A stretch of DNA of 64,000 bases from Scilla litardierei (taxonomy: Eukaryota > Streptophyta > Magnoliopsida > Asparagales > Asparagaceae). Shown here piece after piece: positions 30,722 through 42,413 of the stretch; position 1 is the stretch's first letter, and each line of letters begins with the position of its first letter. Where the stretch lies: positions 97,424 to 161,423 of the forward strand of contig JAULAV010008747.1 of assembly GCA_030789695.1 (NCBI GenBank), read 5' to 3'. A model generated the notes under the pieces. It ran no database searches, had not been told where the DNA came from, and worked only from the letters and a program-made list of their open reading frames with translations. A program made the position numbers and the translations under genes.

Positions 30722-33110
30722 TGTCACGCCCTGCTTCCCTAAAATGGAGGCAAGACGTGAGAAGGTCCGCACAGACGTGGAGCTGTGAGGCTGCACGCCT
30801 GATAAGAGTCAAATCTGAATATATGCAGGCCCCTGTAAATGCAAATGGAACAAAAATAATAATAATAATATGGCAAAGAAGACTGATATAAGTTAACCAA
30901 TCTCAGAATTTGTCCACAATAATATTCAACATCGCAGAAAAAGCCACCAGGCTAAAAGAAAGAGTCTAGGCCCAAACATGGCCAACAAAAGCCAACACGA
31001 ACAAAGTATTGGTGCTACGCACCGACAACTAAAGCAGTCTAAACAATAACACAAGCAGTCTCTACGACTGATCTCCCGTGTCCTCAAACTCCTCGATGAA
31101 CGCGGGCTCTGACTCAGCGTCAGCGAACACCACGTCCTCAGTAGCAACCTCAGGCTCAGGATCTAACATGTGTCACCCAAAAGAGTAAAGGGCACATGTC
31201 AGCAAGTCTAAAAGACTTGGGCAAGGAAACTGAAGGGAAGGTAAACTAACAACCTATCAGTTATAGTATGATGCATAGCGTGGCAAGTATAGGATGGAAG
31301 TAACAAGCAAGGTAAGGTGCAAGTAACAAGTAGCAAGTAGCAAGTATGGCATGTATGACAAGTTTTACAAGTATAAACACGGACAAGTACAAGTCAAGTA
31401 AATCACGTCAAGTAAACACGTCGTGCACAGAGATTACGTCTTCTGGCTAGAGTGGCGGATCGGGCCAACTCGTACACTCAGGTGATCGTTTATCCCTCCC
31501 CTCCACGTGTATCGAGCCATGGCATTACCCCCGAACGCGTAATGCTCGCTTCTGGATCACGAGCCAGGAAGTATATTTGGCATAGGGTTGTGCCCGCTAA
31601 AAGCAGGTGCCTAGCCAGATCAAGTAGTACAAGTAATGTAGCGTGTGCTACGAATGCAACATTCAACATGGATAGCATGGCATGTACAGATAATTCGCGT
31701 ACCATTAATTGAATTTAAACATGGCAGATAAGATGCATGGATGACAGCAAGTGCAAATAATTAAAAGTAGTCGGATCTAGCTTCGTTGTCAAGCTAGATC
31801 CTGAAATTTGCGCCTAGGCGAGTATCATTTCGTCGCCTAGTCTCTTTTACGCCTACAATAAGCAAATGGCCTAAGGCATGGCCTAAAACCCTAAGTGGCA
31901 AGTTTCACTTGCCTGACACCAAGGATGACGATCAACGAGGCACGTCACAAAATGTTAACTACGGAGATGGGATCGCTGCCATGGCAAAACAATATCAGAA
32001 CAATAACCAATCCAGAATTATAATCGAATCTACGACGTCTAATATCCATTTTTATTAGGGTTTAACAAAAATCACAATGTGGGTTAAGAGAATATTAAAG
32101 GATCGATTTACTAACCGTATCGTAGCGAAAGAACGATGCCGAGCAAGCACGGAAACGGAAGAACGATCTGGAGAACTATGGCTCAGATCTGGAAATTGCA
32201 AGAAAATCTGGAGAAATTGGGATTTGTGGGGTGTTGGGGTTGGCCGACGGCCTAAAGGAAGGTGGCCGGCGCTAATGACGAGAGGGAAGCTCCAAAGGAA
32301 GAAGAAATGGCTTGGGAAAATGTTGGAGGATGATTTGGGGAAGAAAATGGCTCAGAAGAAATGAAAGAAGAATGAAAAGAGTCGGGGGTTTAAATAGAAA
32401 CAACCCGGTGGCGGAAATAAACCCTAGGGTTTCGGGGTCAGTTAGTCTGTCCATGAAGGGCGGCTGACCGACTAGTTTGGAAACTAGTCGGTCGGTCGTT
32501 CAACTGTGACCGACTAAGATCAAGCAGCGAAAGAAAGAATAAATCTGGGAAATGAATTAGTCAGTCTGTGAAGGCCCGTCGACCAACTAGTTTCACATCT
32601 AGTCGGTCGGTGGTTGTTCATTGACGGACTAACGATAAACAGTAACTTAGGTGAAATTAATCAAAGGAACTAGTCGGTCTGAGAGCAAGTTCTGACCGAC
32701 TAGTTTCACATCTAGTCGGTCGGTGGTTGTTCTTACACCGACTAAGAGTAAACAGTAACTCCTGAATAATTGATTTAATGAACTAGTCGGTTCCAGAAGA
32801 GTTCCTGACCGATTAGATTGGAATCTAGTCGGTTGGTTCTCCTTCTTGAACCAACTAAGGTGCACGAAAAGTCTCGATATGGAGCGCGAAGCTCCAGGAA
32901 GATTCCTACGGCTTCTAAGATCAACATATCTCTAAGATATGAGCGATATGAAGCCCATCATGTGTGACTTATTCCAAGCTCAACGATCTAAGGAAGAAGC
33001 TAGAAAATCACAACGAAACGAACGAAAACGAAAGTTACGGGGACGGAAAATCACATACAAGGAGAAAATCCACCAAAACATATATATAATATAGATAAAT
33101 AGTCGTTACA
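30722..33110 (-). repeat. Solo LTR of the Tekay-like gypsy family inside the foldback
   Basis: 2389 bp from TGTCACGCC to CGTTACA on the plus strand, i.e. TGTAACG...GGCGTGACA on the minus strand. It is homologous to the LTRs at 44207 and 51495. Flanks are TTAGG (30717-30721) and CTAGG (33111-33115), a 5-bp target duplication with one mismatch. Removing it rejoins a TTAGGCTTGCCCC repeat unit. The TATTTAAA box is the complement of 32389-32396, and AGTCGGTC/GACCGACT sites lie upstream at 32455-32850. Confidence 0.9.
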
Positions 33111-34985
33111 CTAGGCTTGCCCCGGAGGTCTTCAAGATCGCAGGTACAGATTGGCCAAAGCCTCCCCAGCATTTTCCCCCTCCAGTTTGGGTGGCAAGCT
33201 GACGAGCTGCCCCGGAGGTCTTAAAGATCGCGGGTACAGATTGGCCTAAGCCTCCCCCACATTTTCCCCTCCAGTTTGGGTGGCGAGCTGACGAGCTGCC
33301 CCGGAGGTCTTCAAGATCGCGGGTACAGATTGGCCTAAGCCTCCCCCGCATTTTCCCCTCCAGTTTGGGTGGCGAGCTGACGAGCTGCACCGGAGGTCTT
33401 CAAGATCGCGGGTACAGTTTGGCCTAAGCCTCCACCGCATTTTTCCGCTCCAGTTTGGGTGGCGAGCTGACGAGCTGCCCCGAAGGTCTTCAAGATCGCG
33501 GGTACAGATTGGCCTAAGCCTCCCCCGCATTTTTCCGCTCCAGTTTGGGTGGCGAGCTGACGAGCTGCCCCAGAGGTCTTCAAGATCACGGGTACAGATT
33601 GGCCAAAGCCTCCCCCGCATTTTCCCCTCCAGTTTGGGTGGCGAGCTGACGAGCTGCCCCGGAGGTCTTCAAGATCGTGGGTACAGATTGGCCTAAGCCT
33701 CCCCCGCATTTTTCCCTTCCAGTTTGGGTGGCGAGCTGACGAGCTACACCAGAGGTCTTCAAGATCAAGGGTACAGATTGGCCTAAGCCTCCCTCGCATT
33801 TTTCCCCTCCAGTTTGGGTGGCGAGCGGACGAGCTGTCCCTGAGGTCTTCAAGATCGCGGGTACATATTGGCCTAAGCCTCCCCCGCATTTTTTTCCTCC
33901 AGTTTGGGTGGTGAACCGACGAGCTGCCCCGGAGGTCTTCAAGATCGTGGATACAGATTGGCCTAAGCATCCCCCGCATTTTCCCGCTCCAGTTTGGGTG
34001 GCGAGCTGACGAGCTGCCCCGGAGGTCTTCAAGATCGCGGGTACAGTTTGGCCTAAGCCTCCCCCGCATTTTTCCGCTCCAGTTTGGGTGGCAAGCTGAC
34101 GAGCTGCCCCGGAGGTCTTCAAGATCGCGGGTACAGATTGGCCTAAGCCTCCACCGCATTTTTCCGCTCCAATTTGGGTGGCGAGCTGACGAGCTGCCCC
34201 AGAGGTCTTCAAGATCGCGGGTACAGATTGGCCTAAGCCTCCCCCGCATTTTTCCGCTCCAGTTTGGGTGGCGAGCTGACGAGCTGTCCCGGAGGTCTTC
34301 AAGATCGCGGGTACAGATTGGCCTAAGCCTCCCCCGCATTTTCCCGCTCCAGTTTGGGTGGCGAGCTGACGAGCTGCCCCGGAGGTCTTCAAGATCGCAG
34401 GTACAGATTGGCCTAAGCCTCCCCCGTATTTTCCCCCTCCAGTTTGGGTGGCGAGCTGACGAGCTGCCCCGAAGGTCTTCAAGATCGCAGGTATAGATTG
34501 GCCTAAGCCTCTCCCGTATTTTCCCCCTCCAGTTTGGGTGGCAAGCTGACGAGCTTCCCCGGAGGTCTTCAACATCGCGGGTACAGATTGGCCTAAGCAT
34601 CCCCCACATTTTCCCCTCCAGTTTGGGTGGCGAGCTGACGAGCTGCCCCGGAGGTCTTCAAGATCGCGGGTACTGATTGGCCTAAGCCTCCCATGCATTT
34701 TCCCCCTCCAGTTTGGGTGGCGATCTGACGAGCTGCCCCCGGAGGTCTTCAAGATCACGGGTACAGATTGGCCTAAGCCTCCCCCGCATTTTTTCGTTCC
34801 AGTTTGGGTGGCTAGCTGACGAGCTGCCCCGGGGGTCTTCAAGATCGCGGGTATAGATTGGCCTAAGCCTCTCCCGCATTTTTCCCCTCCAGTTTGGGTG
34901 GTGAGCTGACGAGCTGCCCCAGAGGTCTTCAAGATCGCGGGTACAGATTGGCCTAAGCCTCCCCCGCATTTTCCCCCTCCAGTTG
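33111..34985. repeat. 90-bp tandem repeat, left foldback arm (about 21 units)
   Basis: Unit core: GAGGTCTTCAAGATCGCGGG, then TACAGATTGGCCTAAGCC, then CCCGCATTTT, then CTCCAGTTTGGGTGGCGAG. The period is 90 bp (30 codons), so two minus-strand frames stay open for 424 and 470 codons with a 30-residue period. It shares CTCCAGTTTGGGTGGCGA and GCCCCGGA-like segments with the 171-bp unit, so the two are probably related. I do not regard the ORFs as genes. Confidence 0.92.
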
Positions 34986-35166
34986 ACTTGGTGCACATTG
35001 CTACTACATTTGTTGTTGTTGCTGCTACTGTCGATGTAATTGGCTACGCTGCTGTTGATGTAGTTGGCTCTGCCGTGGTTGATGTTGTAATTGACTCTGC
35101 TGCTGCTTACAACGGCAACAACAGCAACAGCAACAAATGCAGTAGCAATGTGCACCTAGTCAATTG
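34984..35166. other. Centre of the foldback
   Basis: The arms stay complementary up to TTGACTTGGTGCACATTGCT (34984) and AGCAATGTGCACCTAGTCAA (about 35142-35161). Both are followed inward by GTT/AAC-rich trinucleotide-like sequence. The unpaired spacer is at most about 100 bp and has short repeats of GTTGATGTAGTTGG. Confidence 0.8.
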
Positions 35167-36410
35167 GAGGGGGAAAATGCGGGGGAGGCTTAGGCCAATC
35201 TGTACCCGCGATCTTGAAGACCTCTGGGGCAGCTCGTCAGCTTTCCACCCAAACTAGAGGGGGAAAATGCGGGGAGGCTTAGGCCAATCTGTACCCACGA
35301 TCTTGAAGACCTCCGGGGCAGCTCGTCAGTTAGCCACCCAAACTGGAGCGGAAAAATGCAGGGGAGGCTTAGGCCAATCTGTACCTGCGATCTTGAAGAC
35401 CTCCGGGTAGCTCGTCAGCTCGCCACCCAAACTGGAGCGGAAAAATGCGGGGGAGGCTTAGGCCAATCTGTACCCTCGATCTTGAAGACCTCCGGGGCAG
35501 CTCGTCGGCTCGCCACCCAAACTGGAGGGAAAAAATGCGCGGGAGGCTTAGGCCAATCTGTACCCGCGATGTTGAAGACCTCCAGGGCAGCTCGTCAGCT
35601 CGCCACCCAAACTGGAGGGGGGAAATGCGGGGGAGGCTTAGGCCAATCTGTACCCGTGATCTTGAAGACCTCTGGGGCAGCTCGTCAGCTTACCACCCAA
35701 ACTAGAAGGGAAAAATGCGGGGGAGGCTTAGTCCAATCTGTACCCACGATCTTGAAGACCTCCGGGGCAGCTCGTCAGCTTACCACCCAAACTAGAAGGG
35801 AAAAATGCGGGGGAGGCTTAGTCCAATCTGTACCCACGATCTTGAAGACCTCCGGGGCAGCTCGTCAGCTCGCCACCCAAACTGGAGGGGGAAATGCGGG
35901 GGAGGCTTTCGCCAATCTGTACCCGCGATCTTGAAGACCTCTGGGGCAGCTCGTCAGCTCGCCACCCAAACTGGAGCGGAAAAATGCGGGGGAGGCTTAG
36001 GCCAATCTGTACCCGCGATCTTGAAAATCTCCGTGGCAGCTCGTCAGCTCGCCACAAAACTGGAGCGGAAAAATGCGGGGGAGGCTTAGGCCAAACTGTA
36101 TCCGCGATCTTGAAGACCTCCAGGGCAGCTCGTCAGCTCGCCACCCAAACTTGAAGGGAAAAATGCGATGGAGGCTTAGGCCAATCTGTACCCGCGATCT
36201 TGAAGACCTCAGGGGCAGCTCGTCAGCTCGCCACCCAAACTGGAGGGGAAAATGCGGGGGAGGCTTAGGCCAATCTGTACCCGCGATCTTGAAGACCTCC
36301 GGGGCAGCTCGTCAGCTTGCCACCCAAACTGGAGGGGGAAAATGCGGGGGAGGCTTTGGCCAATCTGTACCCGCGATCTTGAAGTCCTCCGGGGCAAGCC
36401 TAACAATGCT
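35167..36410. repeat. 90-bp tandem repeat, right foldback arm, inverted (about 14 units)
   Basis: Reverse complement of the left-arm 90-bp unit. Unit number differs (about 14 against 21) and units carry independent substitutions. That argues against an assembly fold-over and for arms that have evolved separately for some time. Confidence 0.9.
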
Positions 36411-36670
36411 TCGCCACCCAAACTAGAGAAAAAGGGTACGTGCCGAGCTACGGCTCCCCCTCCCTATGAAGACTTCGGGGCAGGATCTGTCCTCGCCACC
36501 CAAACCAGAGAAGGGCACGGACTGAGCTACGCACTCGCTCCCCCCTTAAGTAAAGACTCTGGGGAAAGCCTAAAACGCTTTGCCACCCAAACCGAAGAAA
36601 AAGGGCACTGGCCGAGCTACGGCTCCCTCCCCCTACGAAGATTCCGGGGCAGGATCCGTCCTCGCCACCC
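36411..36670. repeat. Short inverted block of the 171-bp repeat, right foldback arm
   Basis: Only about one and a half units, against about six in the left arm, in inverted orientation. The last unit breaks off near 36670 into the unique outer part of the arm. Confidence 0.8.
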
Positions 36671-37337
36671 AATGACTGGCCGAGCTATGCCCCTCCTGTA
36701 CGGATGACCAGCCCAATGACGGGGCGACCCTCGCCCGAGATTTAAGGGGCCTGTAGGGTGCCAGCAGGATCGATCTGGCTCGAAGTTCCCCAAACTATAG
36801 GGGGATGGGCGCATCTTGCCTAGCCCCCTGACTGAGGCGCTTAAACCGCTCTCGCTCGGTCCGCCAGGAACGGTGCGCTCGAGGCACGCCCGGACAGCGC
36901 AACCTCGGATGTTCACGGAGGCATACCCGTTTCCCCCGGCGATCCAGGATCCCTACCTGAAAGGGTGCGGTCAGGTCGCACATCCGCTGCCCGGGCGGGC
37001 CTAGAGGATCATCAGTGGGCCCAGCCACTGGGAAGCGCTCCGTCGGACCCTTGGCTCATCGGACACGACAAACAACCTAGTATAAGGACACGCCTGACAC
37101 TAGAACTACCCGACCATCTGACAAAGCACCCCCTGGCCGCTGCGCCCCCCTGAAACTTAATGCTTTCGGCCCTAACACCCTGACAAAAGCGCCCCTGGCC
37201 GTTGCGCCATCTGACAAAAGTGAGGCTGACACTCCTGTTCCTGACATCCTCATCCGAAGCTTCTGCTGACAGCCGGGCCAACTCAACACGTCGAGTCAAC
37301 ATGCCTGGTCAGCCCCACCTAATCGTCTCCCATCAGG

Positions 37338-37345
37338 TATAAATA
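37338..37345 (+). promoter_or_regulatory. TATA-like box in right foldback arm, facing outward
   Basis: TATAAATA in GGTATAAATATCCCC context, 471 bp from the right end. If the arm is LTR-like this would separate a repeat-containing U3 from R-U5. Conserved in the left arm at 28847-28854. Confidence 0.45.
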
Positions 37346-37821
37346 TCCCCTCACTTCTTACGGTGAGGAGGTTGGCAAATGCACTCTCAATCCCATTATT
37401 CACACACGAGAGCAAAGGTCGTCCATATCTTTGTTCTCCCACGCATAGCTCGTCGTGTACGGTCAACACACCCTCAGTCCGACCTGCATGCCCAGCCCCC
37501 GCTTTAAGTCCAGTTACTGACTTAGGCATCAGAGAGGCTAAGGGTTGGACCCTAACCCGGCCTTTCTGATGTGTTGCTCGTTGTGCAGGGTAGCTCGTCC
37601 CTTGGCTGAGACTTGCCTTCGGCTCCTGCCATCCGATCCTCCTCCACCGCATCCGGTGGGATTCGACTCTGTGCCCTGCTCCAGCGGCAAGTTTAGCCTC
37701 TTCACCCCACTAATCACTTGTCAAAAAGCCTACCTAAATCCTCTTATCAATATAACTACCATGCCATTGGTTCTCCCTAATACAAATTTATTGTACGCGA
37801 GTTCCACCCAGCAATAGAAGT

Positions 37822-39175
37822 GAAGATAAAAATGAAGAAAACGAAAAGTGCGTGAGACACTCACTCCCCCAAGCTAAACTGTACAGTGTCCTCAATGTGC
37901 TAAGTGTGGCACAAGGAGAGATATGATAGGGGTGTGGTGGGTGAGGTTGCATGCATGATAAAGGATGAAAAATGAAGAAAATGGGATGGAAATGCAAGTG
38001 ATAAGTGCAGACATCAAGATGGTGCAATGTAACGGTCCCAGAAATACTTCCTCTCTCCCAGGATGGTATAGACAAATCTGAACAAAAAGTGACCAAAATG
38101 TGTGGGAAGGAGGGGCGTAAAATCGGCAGAAAAGATAATATCAATCACAACAGCGGCAAAAATATGAGAGGCATCTAATGTGTGCCTAAGCAGGTGGTGG
38201 ATCACCGGCACCTCCTGTGGTGGGGAGGTGATGGAGGTGAAGGATGCTGTGAAATGGGACGGATAGCGGCAGGTGGAGGCTGTGGCAGACGCGCAAGAAT
38301 CTGGTTCTGGGTGACCTGAATACCAGGGAGTAGAGCGACGCGAGACTGCACGGAGCTAACGATGGCGGCGAGATCCCGAAAATCTCCTCTGAGCCCACTA
38401 ACGCCCCCTCTAAAGCATACAGGTGCTGAACAAAGGTGTCAGGGCTGTCGCACACGGCCACCGTAGACAAGTGGGGCTACTACTGGGTGAGGGTGTGGTG
38501 TTGTGCTCACTAAAAGACGCTCAGCCTCTGTGGGAGGCTGAGACACAGGGATGCTCTCAGAAGTGTGAGCAGCGGAAGAATATGAAGTGGTGAAAGCGGA
38601 CGAGAAGGACTGAGAGGTCACTGACACAAAAATAGGGACAGACGTCACGACGCTCTCAGTGAAGACAGCGGCAGAAGAGACGAAAGTGTCGACGACTGGG
38701 GAGGTCGTGAGATCAACAGGAAATGACTCCCCAGGGGTCGAGAAATCAGGTGAAGACAGGGTCTCGACTGGCAAAATAAAGGAAGCCTCGCCTCTCTCAA
38801 AAACAGTGGTGGTGGCGCTCTCAAAACTCACATAAGAAACGGAATCAGATGTCTACGGCACAGAGGTGGTGGTGGTGGTGGACTCAGCAAGTGTGCTCCA
38901 AACACTGACAGAAGTGTGGATAGAGGTGAAGGGAGCAGTGCTCAAATCTGGTGCAGGCTGAGGGATAGGGATCTCCGGGTCCAGAGGTGGGGGCAGGGGC
39001 TCCTCTCGCCCTCGGGCTTAAGCACATATGCAGCTGGGATGAGGAGGTCCATCTCGGGTCTACACACCCCTCTTGTAGGTCCAATGTGGAGCAGGGCTCA
39101 GAAGCACCATATAATCTGTACCTAAAGGACCGTGCAGCCAAACCCAGTGGTGCTGACCATGAGTATGTAACATCC
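37822..39175 (-). pseudogene. Decayed C-terminal part of the ATHILA ORF region of element 2, plus noncoding sequence
   Basis: Between the foldback and the ATHILA ORF core are Ser/Thr/Val-rich minus-strand frames (38831-38439, 39141-38884, 39338-39060). They shift relative to each other and probably represent the broken C-terminal continuation. A CTCCCCCAAGCT motif at about 37867 recalls Athila polypurine tracts. No intact ORF. Confidence 0.5.
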
Positions 39176-40141
39176 TCATGCAGGCCATGACATCTGTAGA
39201 AAGGGAAGTGGGGCCCATCGGTCGAAGCAAACCAGTTGGGAGCTCAACCTGCACAGGGGAGCTAGCAACGTAATCAGATCGCTGCAACAGATCATCGTCC
39301 TGGCGGTGGCAGAAGAAATAATGCGGTCCAGATACCATCTAGCTATATCGATCTGAACGGCGGGGACTGAGATGTTTGTGTCGCCCTCAAAGACTCTCGC
39401 TCTAGTCATCGTGTAGAGCATATAAAGCTCAGGCATGGACATCGTCCCAGGCTCATACCTCACTAGAAATGTGGTCTCCATAAGGCGCTGAGCAATGCGG
39501 AGGCATGTGTGGACGATAGAGGAGGCCTTGGCCTGGCTAGGGTCAAAGGGTAGTGGGGAACCCGTGATCAACGTCCAGAAAGCATGTGTATCGAATGACG
39601 GTGGGGCGATGTGCATGGGACTAAAAGCGCGGTCTGGGTCCAGGACAGGGGGCCACTGGAAAAAGGCTTGGAGCATATTGAGAGTGATCTCATACTCACG
39701 ATCCATCATACAAAACATGCAACTCCCCTGAGTCCTACTGATAGAACTCAGTACCTCGAGTGTCGGACGAACGAGCGTGTCCGCCGACACCGACAAAAAA
39801 TCACGCCACCCAACGTTGTCATACAACTGGAGTATGCTCTTGAACACCCCTAGGTGCTCTAAATCTGCAATGTGTGAAAATCTAGAGGGGACAATCGATT
39901 GATGGGAGATCCTCTCAAATCGGACGCGGTGTGCGTCGTCTCGAAAAGTGATCCCCGGCGTATCAAAAGCAGGGACGGGCTGTGCCGGTGGGGGTGGAAT
40001 GGGTGCGGTAGGAGGTGAAAGTGTGGGTGGTGGTGGGCTAGGTGGTGGGGACTTCACTCTAGCGGAGGAAGAGCCAGGCTCGCTAGTCCTCCTCCGCTTG
40101 GAGGCGGGCCCCCGTGAACGCGACCTGGTGCATGGAGGCAT
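39176..40141 (-). pseudogene. ATHILA ORF1-type accessory protein of element 2, frameshifted
   Basis: 321 codons from ATG 40139-40141. Closely similar to 6924-5815 throughout: basic N-terminus (MPPCTRSRSR), Pro-rich stretch, GITFRDDAHR, YDNVGWRDFL, LNMLQAFFQWP, MSMPELYMLYTMTRARV. After about residue 285 the frame turns into unrelated sequence while homology moves to the frame of 39338, so an indel has broken it. Confidence 0.78.
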
Positions 40142-40637
40142 GGGTGCCGTGAGATGTGCCTACCAATGTGAAGTGCTAGTAAGAAAGGAGTGAATATACC
40201 CAAGCATGACGCGACTCCAAGTGAGTAGTGAGATCAAAGAGATCCTCCTCTGCGAAGCTCCGAATCTGCCCTTGATTCTCCCCCAAGCTATCCTGAAACA
40301 CAAATAGATTAATTAGCAATGAATATCAATAAATTTAGGGGAAAATCAAGAGAAATAGGTGTGTATGAAGTTTAATTTTGATTCGGGGTGGAATAAGGCT
40401 TACAGAATGGAGTTGGGGAGAAAAGGTGGAATTAGGGCTAAAAGGGGGATGATCGGCGGTGGAGGAGGCGGCGACGGCGACGGCTGGGCGGCAGCATCGG
40501 TGGCATAGGTTCGTACCACTCGGGCGCGGGTGAGGGCGGCTCGGGCGAGGGGATGGATTGCTCGGGCGATTTGGGGAGAAGCTCGGGCTGTCAGTTTGAA
40601 AATTTGGGGATTTTGATTTTTAAGGCCGCGAGTGCTG

Positions 40638-40960
40638 TGTATATAATGTTAGTCACTCAGCTGAGTGGCGTGACCACTCGGCCGAGTGGCTCAGTTTATT
40701 AAAATTTTAAAATTTTTCGTGTAAGTTCTGACTCGACCGAGTAGCACTTATCACTCAGCCGAGTAGACAAAAGTCACTCGGCCGAGTGGCTAGGCCACTC
40801 AGAGCTTTTGAAGTGTCACTCGGGCGAGTGACAATGTCACTCGGCCGAGTGACATGTAATCAACAGAGAGGAGTTTTTCGAATCTTCCCTGATCAGTACC
40901 CTACTCGGCCGAGTAGAGTCTTCACTCGGCCGAGTGAAAATGTCACTCGGACGAGTGGGC
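40638..40960 (-). promoter_or_regulatory. Internal promoter-like region of element 2
   Basis: Ten or eleven CACTCGGCCGAGTG-type palindromes at 40655-40960 (minus-strand upstream) and a TATATA box (complement of 40639-40644). The ATHILA ORF start is about 500 bp downstream. Same arrangement as 7469-7835 in element 1. Confidence 0.6.
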
Positions 40961-41230
40961 TGCTGTTCTCAGCTCCAACTCTCTGTTTTTGCTCCACTTT
41001 CTAATTTTCTTTCCCCCGTCAGTTTCTTCCTTCTTTTGACATTTGAGTGCATTCCTGGAATGCTCCCCGATGCCATGGTCATCCTCCATTCATATGGTCC
41101 ATATTCTCCTTCTCCTGAAATGAAAAATATTGCCCGTTGTCAGGTTTTTCTTCGACACTTGACTCTAAACACTAATAAAGATCTAAAACAAAAATAAAAA
41201 GATAAATTCAACTAAAAATGAGATAGAACC

Positions 41231-41248
41231 GTCGGGTTGCCTCCCGAC
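41231..41248 (-). other. Post-pol hairpin, element 2
   Basis: GTCGGGAGGCAACCCGAC on the minus strand, identical to element 1, although neighbouring coding sequence has diverged and decayed. It again follows the protease with no RT-integrase in between. Confidence 0.72.
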
Positions 41249-41399
41249 AAGCGCTCGTTTAAGGTCTTGAGCTCGACCCCTTAAGATTCGCGATCAAAGC
41301 TCGATATTTGGCGCATGTGAGATGCGCACGTCAAATTTTCTAGGAAGACTGCTTGGGTTTAGTTGTTGATTTTATTCGGTGTTCCTCAGCTCCCCTTCA

Positions 41400-42413
41400 T
41401 CATGGGTAGTAGTAGGGGGTGAGTCCCCCAAACTTGAGCTGTGACATCCTTTTTCTTGGCTGGCGACGAAGATTTGTTGTCCGGTGGAGCTTCTTCATGT
41501 GCTTCGCCGTGGAGAGCTTGCATAGCTCTCTAATCTTAACGACATCAATGTCGTCCTTCTCTTCATCAGTAAGAGGGTCTGACAGGTCTCCCATCATTTC
41601 GCCTTCTTTGGTGAGACGGCCCTCTTCGAGGTCGTCATCGTGCTTAGCCCCGATGGCAAATGGCATGGCGTCGTCAATCACCTCGTCGAGGAGGTCCACG
41701 TAGTCCACGTCCTCTGACCAATGCATATGCTTCATTGCCTTTGGAATATGGAGCTCAACTTCAATATTGTCGACGTTCAAGGACAAGGTTCCTTCCCTCA
41801 CATCTACAATCACTCCGGCTGTGGCCAAGAAAGGGCGTCCAAGAATCAGCGACGTATCACCTTCCTCCTTAATATCCATCACCACGAAGTCGCATGGCAA
41901 GAAAAGTCCACCTGGTACTTGTAGTGGTATGTTTTCAGCAATCCCCACCAGCCTAGTGATTTGCACATCGACAAGTTGTATATTCATGTCCGTGGCCTTG
42001 AGATCGGTTTCCGTATTCAATTTCTTAAACATCATGAGGGTCATGAGGCTTACGCTTGCTCCCAAATCTACCAAAGCTTTCTGAAGTGGGACTCTTCCAA
42101 GCGTGCAAGGAATTCAGAAACTACCGGGATCTTTGAACTTGGTCGGCGCTTTCTCCTTTCTAGTAAACCACGTACTTTGCTCGGCGAGCATGATCCTTTC
42201 TTTTCGCTTCTTTTCCGCGATCAAATCTTTTAGAAACTTTGCATAGGACGGGATTTCAATGATTGCATCCAAGAATGGGATGTTCAAGCTTACACCTCTC
42301 AAATACTCCAGAAATTTGACGAGCCTTTTCTCAATCCTCGCCTTTACCAACCGTTGTGGGTATGGTACCGGTGGCATATAAGTGCGCTCATCTCGTGGCT
42401 TCTCTACTTCCAT
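41400..42413 (-). pseudogene. Athila-type protease of element 2, with a stop
   Basis: PVPYPQRLVKARIEKRLVKF, IPFLDAIIEIPSYAKFLKDL and KFKDPGSF are followed by a stop near 42114, then VDLGASVSLM and LILGRPFLATAGVIVDV in the same frame. The tail after the protease is shorter than in element 1. Not functional as it stands. Confidence 0.82.

Larger units (their letters stand above)
28376..37816. mobile_element. Giant foldback (inverted-repeat) element with tandem-repeat arms
   Basis: Two arms in inverted orientation meet near 35070. Left arm, outer to inner: unique part 28376-29640, about 171-bp repeats to 30721, solo LTR insertion, 90-bp repeats 33111-34985. Right arm mirrors it: 90-bp repeats 35155-36410, about 1.5 of the 171-bp units to 36670, unique part 36670-37816. 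Ends are TGTTGCGGGGTGG on the left and CCACCCAGCAATA on the right, flanked by GAAGT on both sides (28371-28375, 37817-37821), though that edge choice was partly guided by the match. No transposase is visible. It could be a MULE/FARE-type foldback DNA transposon or a palindromic LTR-derived structure. Confidence 0.8.

Noticed and set aside
33335..34998. ORFs of 424 and 470 codons on the minus strand
   Set aside because: They are two frames of the same 90-bp tandem repeat, kept open by the period, with no start context or domain.
33111..36410. Centromeric or subtelomeric satellite
   Set aside because: The array is short, bounded, and inverted symmetrically within an element with its own ends.
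28376..37816. Palindrome as an assembly fold-back artefact
   Set aside because: Arms differ in repeat number and by many substitutions, and one arm carries a solo LTR; an artefact would give identical arms. Long reads would settle it.
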